DNA from: JBGSON01 sp041739085
GTDB taxonomy: Bacteria; Patescibacteriota; Gracilibacteria; CAIRYL01
Assembly (NCBI GenBank): GCA_041739085.1
Contig: JBGSON010000019.1
Location: 1-64,000, forward strand
Direction of reading: 5' to 3'
Length of the DNA stretch: 64,000 bases
Shown here: positions 32,055 to 41,328 of the stretch, piece after piece
How positions within the stretch are numbered: the first letter of the stretch is position 1
Layout of the letters: each line of letters opens with the position of its first letter
Translations under genes and position numbers: made by a program
The notes under the pieces: generated by a model
What the model was told of the DNA's origin: nothing
The model's input: only the letters and a program-made list of their open reading frames with translations
The model's database searches: none

Positions 32055-33635
32055 ATGATCCAGTTCCGGAAATTGATGATATGGGGGATGACCAGTTGTG
32101 GTCTTTTTCTTGTTGCTCTTCCTCTCGCGGATGCATTCCATGAACCGGTTTTCGTCGACATGAACCTCAATGCGGAACTCTCGGAAGGAAAGGTGAGGCT
32201 CTGGTGGGATCCCTATCCGCTCGACGGATTCCAGTACTATCAGGTTGTTCGTTCGGACACGAACTCCGATCCGGTTTATCCGGAAGACGGTTCGATCGCG
32301 CTCCTCAACGATTCCTCGTTCACTTTTTACTCAGATGTGAAACCGGAAGGGACGCAATACTACCGGATCTGCGCGGTCGCGGGAGAGACACGGTATTGTT
32401 CAAAAGAAGTTTTCATCTTCACCGGTCTTTCCGATGATGCATCTCCCGGAGAAACATGTGAGGATGAAGAATGCGGCATCACTGCCGTCATTTCACTCGA
32501 TCTGGAAGAAGTGCACGGAACGATCGTTCTCGCCTGGACGGTAGCAGGGGAGTTCCCTTACGGATACAAGATTATGAAAAGCATAGAGCAGCGCGACCCC
32601 ACATATCCTCCTCAGGGAGATGATTCTTATGTTTACTTATCGGACGGGCAAGCGAGGACCTATATTGACCAGGACGTCGATGCAGGAGGAAAGTACTTCT
32701 ACCGGGTATGCAAATCCCTCGCTGACGGTAGTTGCGGGGAATATTCGAATTCCGCGGAAATATCAGTTTCACTTCCTCCCGATAATGAAGATGACGGTGT
32801 TTCCATCACTCTCACAGCAGAAGAAGATGAAGAGGGGAATGTCCTTCTCTACTGGAACGCAGTTGGAGATTTTACAAAGGGGTATCATCTCGTACGGAGC
32901 ACGGAATTCCCCGATCCGGTATATCCTCCGATCGAAGGGGACACAACGGAATTTATATCCGAAGATTTCAGGAGAAGTTTTGAAGATGTGAATGTGGAAA
33001 ACAGGATCACTTACTATTATCGGATATGCCGGTATCTCGGGAATGACGAATGCGGAGAGTACAGTAATACTGCTGAGATCACCGTTGGAGAATCTACTGC
33101 GATAATCGAAGAGCCGTTCCCCGACATCGCCGGACATGTCTTTGCAGAAGCGATCCTTTATGTCAAGAATGAAGGGATAGTCGAGGGATATCCGGATGGC
33201 TTTTTCAGGCCGGACGGAATGATCAACCGCGCTGAATTCGTCAAGATCCTCATGGAGGCGAGATATCCGGAAGACTCCATGGGTTCAGCATGTTTCCCTG
33301 ATATCGGTTCAGAGTGGTTCGCGCTCTATGTCTGCGGTGCAAAAACACTCGGGATCATCGAGGGGAGGGGCGACGGGAATTTTGCTCCGGATTCCAACGT
33401 TAATTTCGCGGAAGCAGCAAAGATCCTTGTACTCGTGTTTTACCGGTTTGAACCGGCAGACCGAGGGAGCGAGTGGTATGAAAAATATATCCATGTCCTT
33501 CAGCTCTCAAACGCTATCCCCCAGACGATCATGAGCATTGACCAACCCGTCACCCGCGCCGAAATGGCGGAAATGATCATGCGGCTTCGGGAAGGGATCG
33601 AAGACAGCCCTTCGAACATATTGCTCGGCTCATGA
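32055..33635 (+). CDS. Surface protein with three Fn3-like domains and three SLH repeats
   Basis: A 526-residue secreted protein. The signal segment is MIQFRKLMIWGMTSCGLFLVALPLADA. Three beta-sandwich repeats of about 100 residues follow, each with WxxYxxxGFxYYxVVRS-like and YYRIC segments and a DPxYPP/PED turn, resembling fibronectin type III. The last third has three SLH repeats (VEGYPDGFFRPDGMINRAEF, IEGRGDGNFAPDSNVNFAEA and VTRAEM). The ATG at 32055 is chosen; the TTG at 32043 adds only four residues. It is a paralog of the protein at 39408. A TATAAT lies 30 nt upstream. The BASS gene overlaps the stop by 4 nt. Confidence 0.9.
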   Translation: MIQFRKLMIWGMTSCGLFLVALPLADAFHEPVFVDMNLNAELSEGKVRLWWDPYPLDGFQYYQVVRSDTNSDPVYPEDGSIALLNDSSFTFYSDVKPEGTQYYRICAVAGETRYCSKEVFIFTGLSDDASPGETCEDEECGITAVISLDLEEVHGTIVLAWTVAGEFPYGYKIMKSIEQRDPTYPPQGDDSYVYLSDGQARTYIDQDVDAGGKYFYRVCKSLADGSCGEYSNSAEISVSLPPDNEDDGVSITLTAEEDEEGNVLLYWNAVGDFTKGYHLVRSTEFPDPVYPPIEGDTTEFISEDFRRSFEDVNVENRITYYYRICRYLGNDECGEYSNTAEITVGESTAIIEEPFPDIAGHVFAEAILYVKNEGIVEGYPDGFFRPDGMINRAEFVKILMEARYPEDSMGSACFPDIGSEWFALYVCGAKTLGIIEGRGDGNFAPDSNVNFAEAAKILVLVFYRFEPADRGSEWYEKYIHVLQLSNAIPQTIMSIDQPVTRAEMAEMIMRLREGIEDSPSNILLGS

Positions 33636-34555
33636 ATTTTTTTGTTTTCCTGGAGAAATATTTCTGGGCGGTATTCATCCTCGGATTTCTCTCGGGGCTT
33701 TTGTTTCCGCAATTTGGCGAACACCTCGGATTTTTGATTATGCCGTTGCTCATGGCGATCTTATTTTTTACGTTTCTCAAAATCGACGTCGGAGAAGTTG
33801 TAACGAAATTGAAAAGACCGGGGCTTCTCCTCTATGTCGCCATTATATTTCTTCTGGCGTATCCCGCATTCGTGTATTTGGCAGTGGTCTGCATCGATGC
33901 GGATTTCGCATTTGCGCTCCTTCTCCTTGCGGCAATGCCTGCAGGGGTCTCCACTCCGGCGCTCAGCGATATATATCATGCGGATGTTCCGCTGTCATTC
34001 TGCATAGTCGTCATCACACACTTTCTCCTTCCGGTTACGCTTCCTCTCCTTCTCCTACTGTATTCTCCAAACGGAGTGTCTGTTGACGCATTAAGTATTT
34101 TTCATTCCACCGTTCTCTTTGTATTCATCCCTGTCATCCTCTCCCAACTCTGGAAGCGTTTCTTTCAGTCGACGATCCCCCGGATGAGAGGATTCATCAC
34201 AGGCATCAATGTCCTTATCCTGTTTTTTCAGTTTTACGTCGTGGTATCCATAAACCGTTCTCTTATTTTCGAAAATGTGGGGCATGTCCTCATTGCCGTA
34301 ATATTTCTCCATGTGTTTTTTCTCCTCTCCCATTTCATCGGATACGCCACCCCATTCTGGAGACCGCAGAAAGAAAAAATCACCTTTTCTCTCTCAAAGA
34401 CATACTGCAACAACGCTCTCGCCACAGGACTCGCGCTGACATTTTTTAGTCCCCATGTCGCGCTCCTCGTTATGCTCTCAGAAGTTCCATGGATAACCAT
34501 GCAGGGGCCTTCACATGTCCTATTTCAGTTGTGCCGCAAATACAAGAAAGAATAA
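33632..34555 (+). CDS. BASS family (bile acid:sodium symporter-like) transporter
   Basis: A 307-residue polytopic membrane protein with about nine or ten helices, in the arrangement of the BASS/SBF superfamily: LFPQFGEHLGFLIMPLLMAILFF near the start, AMPAGVSTPALSDIYHADVPLS at the first crossover region, and KTYCNNALATGLALTFFSPHVALLVM at the second. It would import an organic anion, driven by sodium. The start overlaps the stop of the SLH protein gene (ATGA), which suggests translational coupling with a surface protein and is odd for a transporter of this type. Confidence 0.82.
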   Translation: MNFFVFLEKYFWAVFILGFLSGLLFPQFGEHLGFLIMPLLMAILFFTFLKIDVGEVVTKLKRPGLLLYVAIIFLLAYPAFVYLAVVCIDADFAFALLLLAAMPAGVSTPALSDIYHADVPLSFCIVVITHFLLPVTLPLLLLLYSPNGVSVDALSIFHSTVLFVFIPVILSQLWKRFFQSTIPRMRGFITGINVLILFFQFYVVVSINRSLIFENVGHVLIAVIFLHVFFLLSHFIGYATPFWRPQKEKITFSLSKTYCNNALATGLALTFFSPHVALLVMLSEVPWITMQGPSHVLFQLCRKYKKE

Positions 34556-34564
34556 AAAATAAAT

Positions 34565-34593
34565 TTGACAGGAATGAATTAGCACTCTAAACT
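34565..34593 (+). promoter_or_regulatory. clpB promoter
   Basis: TTGACA (34565-34570), 17-nt spacer, TAAACT (34588-34593). The spacer and -10 overlap the CIRCE operator. Confidence 0.65.
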
Positions 34594-34605
34594 CAAGAGT
34601 GCTAA
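34579..34605 (+). promoter_or_regulatory. CIRCE operator (HrcA binding site)
   Basis: TTAGCACTC, nine spacer bases, GAGTGCTAA: an exact match to the CIRCE consensus. It covers the clpB -10 region and ends 15 nt before the start codon, so HrcA would block transcription until heat shock. Confidence 0.95.
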
Positions 34606-34620
34606 TTTATTACAGAACCG

Positions 34621-37203
34621 ATGAAACCAGGAAAATTCACATTAAAGCTTCAGGAGACGCTCTCAGACGCCCAGTCGAGCGCAAATATTGGAGGCCACGG
34701 CATAGTGACAAACTTCCATATCCTGAGGTCATTCCTTGAGCAGGAGGGGAGCGTTGTAAAGGAGATCCTCCTCAAGCTGGAGGCAAAGCCCGATATTATT
34801 CTCAGCGCCGTTCAACAGAAGATCGGTAATCTCCCGAAGGTCGAGGGGGGAGAGCTTCATTTTGAACGTGATGTCCAAAAAGTTTTTCTCGAGGCAGAAA
34901 AGATCATGGCGAAGATGAAAGACGAGTATCTCTCCATCGACCATGTCTTCCTTGCGATGGCAAAAGTCTCCGGAACTGATGTGAAGGACGCAATCTTCGA
35001 TGCATACTCCATCAAGTCGGAAGATGTGGAGAAGATCGTCCTAGAACTCCGAAAGGGGAATCCGGCCGGGGAAAATGGGGGGGAGTCTCCACAAAAAGCG
35101 CTCGAAGAATTCGGGATAAACCTCACTCATCTCGCTGCTGAGGGAAAGATCGATCCGGTGATCGGCAGAGATGACGAGATCAGGAGAACGATCCAGATCC
35201 TCTCGAGGAGAACGAAAAACAATCCCGTGCTCATCGGGGATCCGGGAGTCGGGAAAACAGCGATCGTCGAAGGCCTTGCCCGGAGGATCTATGAGAGGAA
35301 TGTTCCTGATTCGCTACTCAACAAAGAGATCATTGCGCTCGATCTCGGCGCGCTCATCGCCGGGACATCGTATCGGGGAGATTTTGAAAAACGCCTGAAA
35401 GCGGTCATCAGGGAAGTGGAGCAATCGAACGGCGAAGTCATCCTCTTCATCGACGAACTCCATACGATCGTCGGTGCGGGGAAAACAGAAGGTTCTTCGG
35501 ACGCAGGGAATCTTCTGAAGCCTGCGCTCGCAAAAGGATCGCTCCATACGATCGGGGCGACGACGATCAAGGAATACCGGAATCACATCGAGAAAGATGC
35601 CGCTCTTGAACGGAGATTTCAGCCGGTGCTCGTTGAAGAGCCCAATGTGGAGGATGCGATCGCGATCCTCCGCGGGATCAAAGACCGCTACGAGATGCAT
35701 CATGGCATACGGATCTCGGATCCGGCGATCATCGCGGCTGTCGAGCTTTCCCATCGGTATATCAGCGACCGCCAGCTTCCGGACAAGGCGATCGACCTCG
35801 TTGATGAAGCGGCAGCAGCCCTGAAAATGGAGATCACGAGCGAGCCGATCGAACTCGAGAAGAAGAGAAAAAAACTCATCACCCTCGAGATCGAGCAGGA
35901 AGCGCTGAAAAAAGAAAAAGACGCGGGGAGCAAGAAGCGTCTTGAGGAAGGAAGGAAAGAGATCGCAGACCTCAAGGAATCTATTCAGGCGCTTGAGCTC
36001 ACTTTCTCGCGCGAGAAGGAGCTTATTGAAAATCTTACCAATCTTCAGAAAGAATATGAAAAATGCCGGTTTGAGGCAGAAACGAGCAAAAAGAAAGCCG
36101 ATTATCAGAGAGCAGCGGAACTCTGCTACAGTACGATCCCCGAGATCGAGAAGAAGATAAAGAAAGCGGAAGGGGAGCTCCAGAAACAGAAGGAAAAGGG
36201 GAGTTCTCTCCTCCGCGAAGAAGTGACTCCGGAAGATATCGCTCTTGTCATCTCACGCTGGACGGGAATTCCGGTTTCCAAGCTCGTGGAGTCGGAAAAA
36301 TCAAAACTCCTCCGGCTTGAGGATGAACTCGCGAAGAGAGTCATCAGCCAGAAGAAAGCGATCTCTGCGGTCTCCAATGCGATCCGGAGGTCAAGGGCGG
36401 GATTATCCGACGGGAAGAAACCGATCGGGTCATTCCTCTTCCTCGGCCCGACCGGAGTAGGAAAGACTGAGCTTGCGAAGGGTCTTGCGATGTTCCTCTT
36501 TAACGACGAGAGCGCGCTCATCCGGATCGACATGTCCGAATACATGGAAAAATTTTCCATTCAGCGCCTCATCGGAGCGCCTCCCGGATATGTCGGATAC
36601 GATGAAGGGGGACAGCTCACGGAAGCAGTGCGGAGAAAACCTTTCAGCGTCATCCTCTTCGACGAAATCGAAAAGGCCCATCCTGATGTCTGGAATGTCC
36701 TTCTTCAGATCCTCGACGACGGGAGACTCACGGACTCGAAAGGGAGGACCGTGGATTTCAAGAACACGGTCATCATCATGACATCGAATTTCGGTTCTCA
36801 GCTCATCCTCGAAGACCGGAACGAAAAGATCACGAAAGAACTGGAGAATAAAATCCATGAACTCCTCCGAAAAGCGTTCCGTCCAGAATTCCTGAACCGG
36901 CTCGACGACATCATCATTTTCGACAGGCTCACGAAAAGCGATATCGAGGAGATCATTTACCTCGAACTTAATAAGATCAAGCCAAGACTCCAGAAAATGA
37001 GTTTACATGTAGAATTCGATCCCTCGGTCATAAAACATCTCCTCGAGACGGGGTACGATCCACATTTCGGAGCGAGGCCACTCAAACGGATCATTGAGAA
37101 GGACATCCTTGATGAACTCGCGAAAACTGTTCTCGAAGGCGATTATAAACCGGAGAATAAACTCGTTATCAGCGTCAAGAACAAGAGGATTACGGTAAGA
37201 TAG
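34621..37203 (+). CDS. clpB: ATP-dependent disaggregase ClpB
   Basis: An 860-residue Hsp100 chaperone, of normal length, that pulls proteins out of aggregates together with DnaK. An N-terminal Clp_N domain (residues 1-145) is followed by AAA-1 with GDPGVGKT near residue 206 and LFIDELHTIVGAG, a long coiled-coil M domain of about 120 residues (roughly 410-530, which marks ClpB rather than ClpA/ClpC), and AAA-2 with GPTGVGKT near 609, the DEIEKAH Walker B and GYDPHFGARPLKR sensor 2. Expression is under a CIRCE operator and so presumably HrcA, instead of the sigma-32 control known from proteobacteria. Confidence 0.97.
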   Translation: MKPGKFTLKLQETLSDAQSSANIGGHGIVTNFHILRSFLEQEGSVVKEILLKLEAKPDIILSAVQQKIGNLPKVEGGELHFERDVQKVFLEAEKIMAKMKDEYLSIDHVFLAMAKVSGTDVKDAIFDAYSIKSEDVEKIVLELRKGNPAGENGGESPQKALEEFGINLTHLAAEGKIDPVIGRDDEIRRTIQILSRRTKNNPVLIGDPGVGKTAIVEGLARRIYERNVPDSLLNKEIIALDLGALIAGTSYRGDFEKRLKAVIREVEQSNGEVILFIDELHTIVGAGKTEGSSDAGNLLKPALAKGSLHTIGATTIKEYRNHIEKDAALERRFQPVLVEEPNVEDAIAILRGIKDRYEMHHGIRISDPAIIAAVELSHRYISDRQLPDKAIDLVDEAAAALKMEITSEPIELEKKRKKLITLEIEQEALKKEKDAGSKKRLEEGRKEIADLKESIQALELTFSREKELIENLTNLQKEYEKCRFEAETSKKKADYQRAAELCYSTIPEIEKKIKKAEGELQKQKEKGSSLLREEVTPEDIALVISRWTGIPVSKLVESEKSKLLRLEDELAKRVISQKKAISAVSNAIRRSRAGLSDGKKPIGSFLFLGPTGVGKTELAKGLAMFLFNDESALIRIDMSEYMEKFSIQRLIGAPPGYVGYDEGGQLTEAVRRKPFSVILFDEIEKAHPDVWNVLLQILDDGRLTDSKGRTVDFKNTVIIMTSNFGSQLILEDRNEKITKELENKIHELLRKAFRPEFLNRLDDIIIFDRLTKSDIEEIIYLELNKIKPRLQKMSLHVEFDPSVIKHLLETGYDPHFGARPLKRIIEKDILDELAKTVLEGDYKPENKLVISVKNKRITVR

Positions 37204-37935
37204 TGAACAAAATATTAGTTCAATTATAATTTTGGCAGGCTCGTTCCTTCTCCATATGTTCGCAATCGATGACCATAAGCCTTATGTGTTGATTTCTTCG
37301 CTCATCGGGAATGAAGAGAAATGTCGAGTCTCAATGTAGTTCTTATGGAATTCTTTCTTGTGAATCCGCTCATCCCATCGATAGTGCGGCCACTTGTCGT
37401 TTGATTGCTGTTATCCGCATATTGATCGTCTCTCTCGCAGCAAATTCCAAATTCGTTGATGATCCAAGCTGTTCCCGGGTGCGAGTGACAAGTGAGGGGA
37501 TCGCTGAGTGAAAAGCATCCCGGAGCGATGCATCGACGTCATTATCGATGATGCGTCGAAGGGTTTGTTCTATGAGTTCGGTCGGAGCATCTCCATTCAT
37601 AGATATGTGGAATACGGTCTCTGCATTCTACCATCTTATTATGGATATGAGGTCTTTATCCTAGTGTTTTCTTGGTTTATGAAGGATTTCTTAATTTGCT
37701 GTTCACAATATCCGCTTGGCGTGATATACATGACTCTCGCTCTTTGACATAATATATTGGCAGGTATCATTCTCTTTTCAAATTAGGGAAGGTCTTGCAA
37801 AAGTGCTCTTCCTATTGAAGAGAGAAACCCTGCCTGCCATAAAATAATGTCAGTGCTGGAGATCCATTTCATATTTCTGAAATCCATCTCCCGGCTGACA
37901 CGGCATTTCAAAAACTCCACAGAAAGGAGAAACAG
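37204..37935. other. Long intergenic region without a convincing gene
   Basis: These 732 bases carry short overlapping frames on both strands; the best is a 76-codon minus-strand frame (37600-37370, MNGDAPTELIEQTLRRIIDN and on) without a good promoter or ribosome site. Repeat J copy 1 (GAACAAAATATTAGTTC) is at 37203-37222 and a multi-part hairpin at 37757-37842. Lower G+C than nearby genes suggests decayed sequence. Confidence 0.45.
37757..37842 (+). other. Extended stem-loop, possible structured RNA or repeat
   Basis: Outer stem TGGCAGG/CCTGCCA, middle stem CTCTTTTCAA/TTGAAGAGAG (one G-T pair) and inner stem TAGGGAAG/CTTCCTA are stacked with small bulges around a loop GTCTTGCAAAAGTG. A TTGACA lies just upstream at about 37744, but no good -10 is at the right distance. 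Confidence 0.4.
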
Positions 37936-38337
37936 ATGCATCGAACCATCGGATCAGCGCTTCTTTTCATCCTTCTTTTTTCCTGTTCCAGTGAAATCCG
38001 GGTGCTCCCTCCCCAAGAAGAAGGGAAAATCTCCATTTCCGTTCCCGGAAATCTTGGCGGGGATGGTGTTCTCATCCTGACAATGGAAGACAGCACCGCA
38101 GTAGAAAAGTCCTTCCAGAACGGAGTGGCATCGATACTCACATTTGAAAAGCCGAGAGTCAAAGTGAGTTTCCTGACACTCGTCGTAGCACGGGAAGAGG
38201 TCGTGTATGAGTTTTTATTTATTCTCCCCGGGGATGAGGGGAGGATCTTCATTTCGATGGACAATGGAATCCCGATTCTGTCCCTGCAAGATGGGAGAAA
38301 GGAGTTTGTCTCTTCAATGAGGAGAAAAAATAAATAG
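37936..38337 (+). CDS. Small lipoprotein
   Basis: A 133-residue protein. MHRTIGSALLFILLFSCSS is a lipoprotein signal with lipobox LFSC, so the cysteine at 17 would be lipid-modified and the protein held on the outer face of the membrane. The mature part is beta-rich (KISISVPGNLGGDGVLILTM) with no family I recognise. It has one of the few strong ribosome-binding sites of the window, AAGGAG seven bases before the ATG. Confidence 0.75.
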   Translation: MHRTIGSALLFILLFSCSSEIRVLPPQEEGKISISVPGNLGGDGVLILTMEDSTAVEKSFQNGVASILTFEKPRVKVSFLTLVVAREEVVYEFLFILPGDEGRIFISMDNGIPILSLQDGRKEFVSSMRRKNK

Positions 38338-38550
38338 CAGTCTGCATGGTCAGGGCAGGGTCACTGCCTGGGTCAGCATGGAGAAATCCGTTCTGATCCA
38401 GGTTTTTCATCACATCAGAGAGATAATTGAGAATGGCGTTCTCCGGGATAAAAAACCTCTGCACCAGACCTCAGTGAGGCTTTGAGTTATTTATGAATAA
38501 AAAAATAGTACACAAGTGGAGGATAGACACTAAATCACGTGCTTAATGAA

Positions 38551-38580
38551 ATATATGAATAAAATATTAGAACAATGTTC
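38551..38580. repeat. AT-rich repeat family J
   Basis: TATGAATAAAATATTAG followed by AACAATGTTC. Closely related copies: 41053-41088 (TATGAATAAAATATTAG then TTCACTAGAAATGTTC), 37203-37222 and 38491-38514 (TATGAATAAAAAAATAGTAC). All are intergenic. Confidence 0.55.
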
Positions 38581-38600
38581 GCGGGAATGCGCACCAAGCC

Positions 38601-39257
38601 TTAGTTTGTCTTGTATTTCAGGTAATTGAAACAGAAGCTCTCTCCTTCTTTTTCATAGAGAGCATGGAATTCAAGGATCTTGTTCATGACCTCGTCCCTG
38701 CTTTTCGCAGTGGTGATGAGAGCCACGTCCTTCTCCCCGATATATCCGCTCTTCAGAGGATAGGCCTTGACCCATTTCATGAGCGGCCCCCACATCTCTC
38801 CAAAGAGAATGATGGGAGTGGCACAGAGATGCTGGACCTGGGTGAGCTGCCAGGAATAAAAAAACTCGAGAAGCGTCCCGATCCCTCCCGGCGTAACAAT
38901 AAGCACCTGAGAGAGGCGCATGAATGAATCGAGACGGCGGGAGAATGTCTCGAAGTGGGAATGGACATCAAGATATTTGTTCGGATCGACTTCGAAGGGG
39001 AGATTGATCGTGAGTCCGATGGAACTGGTCTCTTTTGTTCCTCTTCCCGCGATATGTCCTGAGTTCGCCGCTTCCATGATCCCCGGACCGCCGCCGGTGA
39101 CAATATCAAATCCCATTTTCCCGATTTCTTTCCCGAGGCTATAGGCTTCCCTATACTCCGGATCTGAGGGTTTCATACGGGCAGAACCGAAAACACTGAC
39201 GCGGAACTGCTTTCTCTTCAGTACTTCTTCAATTGAATCCTGAGGTCGTTTCACCAT
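38601..39257 (-). CDS. LOG family (cytokinin riboside monophosphate phosphoribohydrolase-like) protein
   Basis: A 218-residue Rossmann-fold protein. VTGGGPGIMEAANSGH and the later TPGGIGTLLEFFYSWQL correspond to the GGGxxGlM and PGGxGTxxE motifs of the LOG family, whose members split nucleoside monophosphates (shown for N6-modified AMP, and for normal nucleotides in the PpnN branch). The substrate here cannot be read from sequence. The gene stands alone on the minus strand between two surface-protein regions. Confidence 0.9.
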   Translation of the reverse strand: MVKRPQDSIEEVLKRKQFRVSVFGSARMKPSDPEYREAYSLGKEIGKMGFDIVTGGGPGIMEAANSGHIAGRGTKETSSIGLTINLPFEVDPNKYLDVHSHFETFSRRLDSFMRLSQVLIVTPGGIGTLLEFFYSWQLTQVQHLCATPIILFGEMWGPLMKWVKAYPLKSGYIGEKDVALITTAKSRDEVMNKILEFHALYEKEGESFCFNYLKYKTN

Positions 39258-39407
39258 GGAGAGAATATAAAATACTTTCTCATTCTATATCATTATTTCC
39301 GTTTTGTGTTCTCGTTTGTCTGAAGAAAACATGAATTCGTACCTCAAAATGACCTTTCTCTTCATGGATTCGAGAGTACAATAGGAAACGCTTTTTCCCA
39401 TATACCT

Positions 39408-40970
39408 ATGAATCGAAATCTTTTTTCAGTTCTTCTTTTTGGAGCAATCCTTTTTTTCCCTTTCTCGTCTGCATCAGCGACCACTGAAAGCGGGAGCGGA
39501 TATAACACCCCAACGTATATCGACATGAATTTTGAAGCAGAGCTCGTGGACGGAGATGTCGTCATGAGCTGGGACAAATACGCGCCGGCAGGTTTCACCT
39601 ACTACAAAGTCATCCGGTCTGCGACGAATGAGAATCCCGTGTATCCCGACGACGGATACATCACGTTTTCCACAGATCCGAACTTCCTGACCTACACGGA
39701 CACAGAATTACCGTCCGGAAAACTCTATTACCGGGTCTGTTCTATCGTGAGTCCCGACCGCTTCTGTTCAGAAGTCGTAGAAATTGAAAGAGGAGGAGTG
39801 GATGACACCGATGATGACTCCGCAGAGGATCTCATCATTGTTCTCGAAATTTCCGAAGAAGACGGATCTCTCTTCCTCTCCTGGGAAGCGGATGGGGATT
39901 TTCCCCTCGGTTTTAAAATTGCGAAGAGCAAAACGCATGAAGCTCCGACTTATCCCGTCATGGAGGGGGATGAATATGTGTATCTCTCAGAGCCTTCTGT
40001 TAGGGAATATCTCGATGCGGATGTCGCGCAGGGAGAGACCTATCACTACCGGGTCTGCAAATATCTCGATGGAGTATGCGGGACATACAGTAATGCAGTT
40101 TCAGTCACCGTCGAAGGGGACAATGGAGAAGACGGGGATAACGGGGATGATGGGGATTCTGATGAAAGCGACGTGACCGCCATCACGCTTTCCATCCGGG
40201 AATCAAACGGAAAAGCCTCTCTCTCATGGATGGTCGAAGGGGACTCTCCTCTCGGATATAAAGTCACGAAGAGCACGACCCATGAGAATCCGACCTATCC
40301 CGTGATGGAGGGAGATGACTACATCTATCTTTCTGATGAAGAAGCGAGGAGTTATCTCGACGGCGATGTCGAGCAAGGCGAGACCTACTATTACCGCGTT
40401 TGCGATTATCTCGGAGCAGAATGCGGAGTGTATTCGAACCCCGTATCCCTCGGGATCACCGGCGAACAATCAGAAGGAGATGGTTTCCCGGATACCGGGG
40501 GTCACCGCTATGAAGACGGGATCAAATACGTCCAGGCAGAAGGGATAGTGAACGGGTATCCGAGCGGACTCTTTGAGCCGGAGTGGAAGATGAACCGCGC
40601 GGAATTCGTGAAGGTGCTCATCGAGGCGGCGTATCCCCATGAAGCCTCCGGATCGTTCTGTTTTCCGGATGTGAACGATGAATGGTTCGCCCCTTTCGTC
40701 TGCTATGCGAAAGAAAAAGGGATCGTTGCCGGAAACGGGAACGGTCTCTTTGAACCCGAATCGGAGATCAATTTCGCGGAAGCGGCAAAGATCTTCACGA
40801 AAGTGCTTCTCGGAATGTCTCCGGGAGAGGACGGCGCAACATGGTATGAGAAATACATCGACTCACTCATGGACAAGGGTGTTGTTCCGGAGACCGTGGA
40901 CTCCGCAGATGATATTCTCACGAGAGCGGAGATCGTCGAAATGATCTACCGGATAAAAACACTCGAGTAA
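39408..40970 (+). CDS. Surface protein with three Fn3-like domains and SLH repeats
   Basis: A 520-residue paralog of the protein at 32055. A signal peptide (residues 1-25, SSASA) is followed by three Fn3-like repeats: TYIDMNFEAELVDGDVVMSWD, then two repeats close to each other (FPLGFKIAKSKTHEAPTYPVM and SPLGYKVTKSTTHENPTYPVM), separated by an acidic linker GDNGEDGDNGDDGDSDESD. Three SLH repeats close the chain (VNGYPSGLFEPEWKMNRAEF, VAGNGNGLFEPESEINFAEA and LTRAEI). Repeats 2 and 3 are so alike that a recent internal duplication is likely. A terminator follows at 40994-41022. Confidence 0.9.
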   Translation: MNRNLFSVLLFGAILFFPFSSASATTESGSGYNTPTYIDMNFEAELVDGDVVMSWDKYAPAGFTYYKVIRSATNENPVYPDDGYITFSTDPNFLTYTDTELPSGKLYYRVCSIVSPDRFCSEVVEIERGGVDDTDDDSAEDLIIVLEISEEDGSLFLSWEADGDFPLGFKIAKSKTHEAPTYPVMEGDEYVYLSEPSVREYLDADVAQGETYHYRVCKYLDGVCGTYSNAVSVTVEGDNGEDGDNGDDGDSDESDVTAITLSIRESNGKASLSWMVEGDSPLGYKVTKSTTHENPTYPVMEGDDYIYLSDEEARSYLDGDVEQGETYYYRVCDYLGAECGVYSNPVSLGITGEQSEGDGFPDTGGHRYEDGIKYVQAEGIVNGYPSGLFEPEWKMNRAEFVKVLIEAAYPHEASGSFCFPDVNDEWFAPFVCYAKEKGIVAGNGNGLFEPESEINFAEAAKIFTKVLLGMSPGEDGATWYEKYIDSLMDKGVVPETVDSADDILTRAEIVEMIYRIKTLE

Positions 40971-40993
40971 ACGTTCTCAAAAGACAAAAACAG

Positions 40994-41022
40994 GGAGCAG
41001 TTATCAAAAAGCTGCTCCTTTT
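40994..41022 (+). terminator. Terminator of the 520-aa SLH protein gene
   Basis: GGAGCAG and CTGCTCC form a 7-bp stem followed by TTTTATTA. Confidence 0.75.
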
Positions 41023-41265
41023 ATTAGTGACTGCGGAAGCGTGCAGCGTGTATTTATGAATAAAATATTAGTTCACTAGAAATGTTCATTTTCGGATGAG
41101 AAGTTTAGAAAAATTTACACCCGTTTATTCGCACGAGGCACTTATTGTATAAATAAATAGTTCAGGAAGGGAGGATTGAGGCTTAAAATAGGTACGAACA
41201 TCATTTTGAGATTAGGAATTTGGGATTAGGAATTAAGAATTGGGGATTCGGGAGTGCTGAACTCA

Positions 41266-41294
41266 TTGAAAAGTAGATGAAAAAGTGATAGAAT
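41266..41294 (+). promoter_or_regulatory. Promoter of the first DUF11 operon
   Basis: TTGAAA (41266-41271), 17-nt spacer, TAGAAT (41289-41294). The ATG of the 1648-residue gene lies 35 nt after the -10, and the next gene follows without a terminator. Confidence 0.65.
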
Positions 41295-41328
41295 ATCATG
41301 ATTTGCGCAAATATTATCTCAAATACAA

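Larger units (their letters stand above)
40971..41328. other. Intergenic region before the DUF11 genes
   Basis: No gene is seen. It holds the terminator at 40994-41022, repeat J (41053-41088), a single arm of repeat D (41205-41249) and the promoter at 41266-41294. Confidence 0.6.

Noticed and set aside
37311..37747. Three short overlapping frames in the region after clpB
   Set aside because: None has a promoter, ribosome site or family; the 76-codon minus frame is the best but too weak to call.
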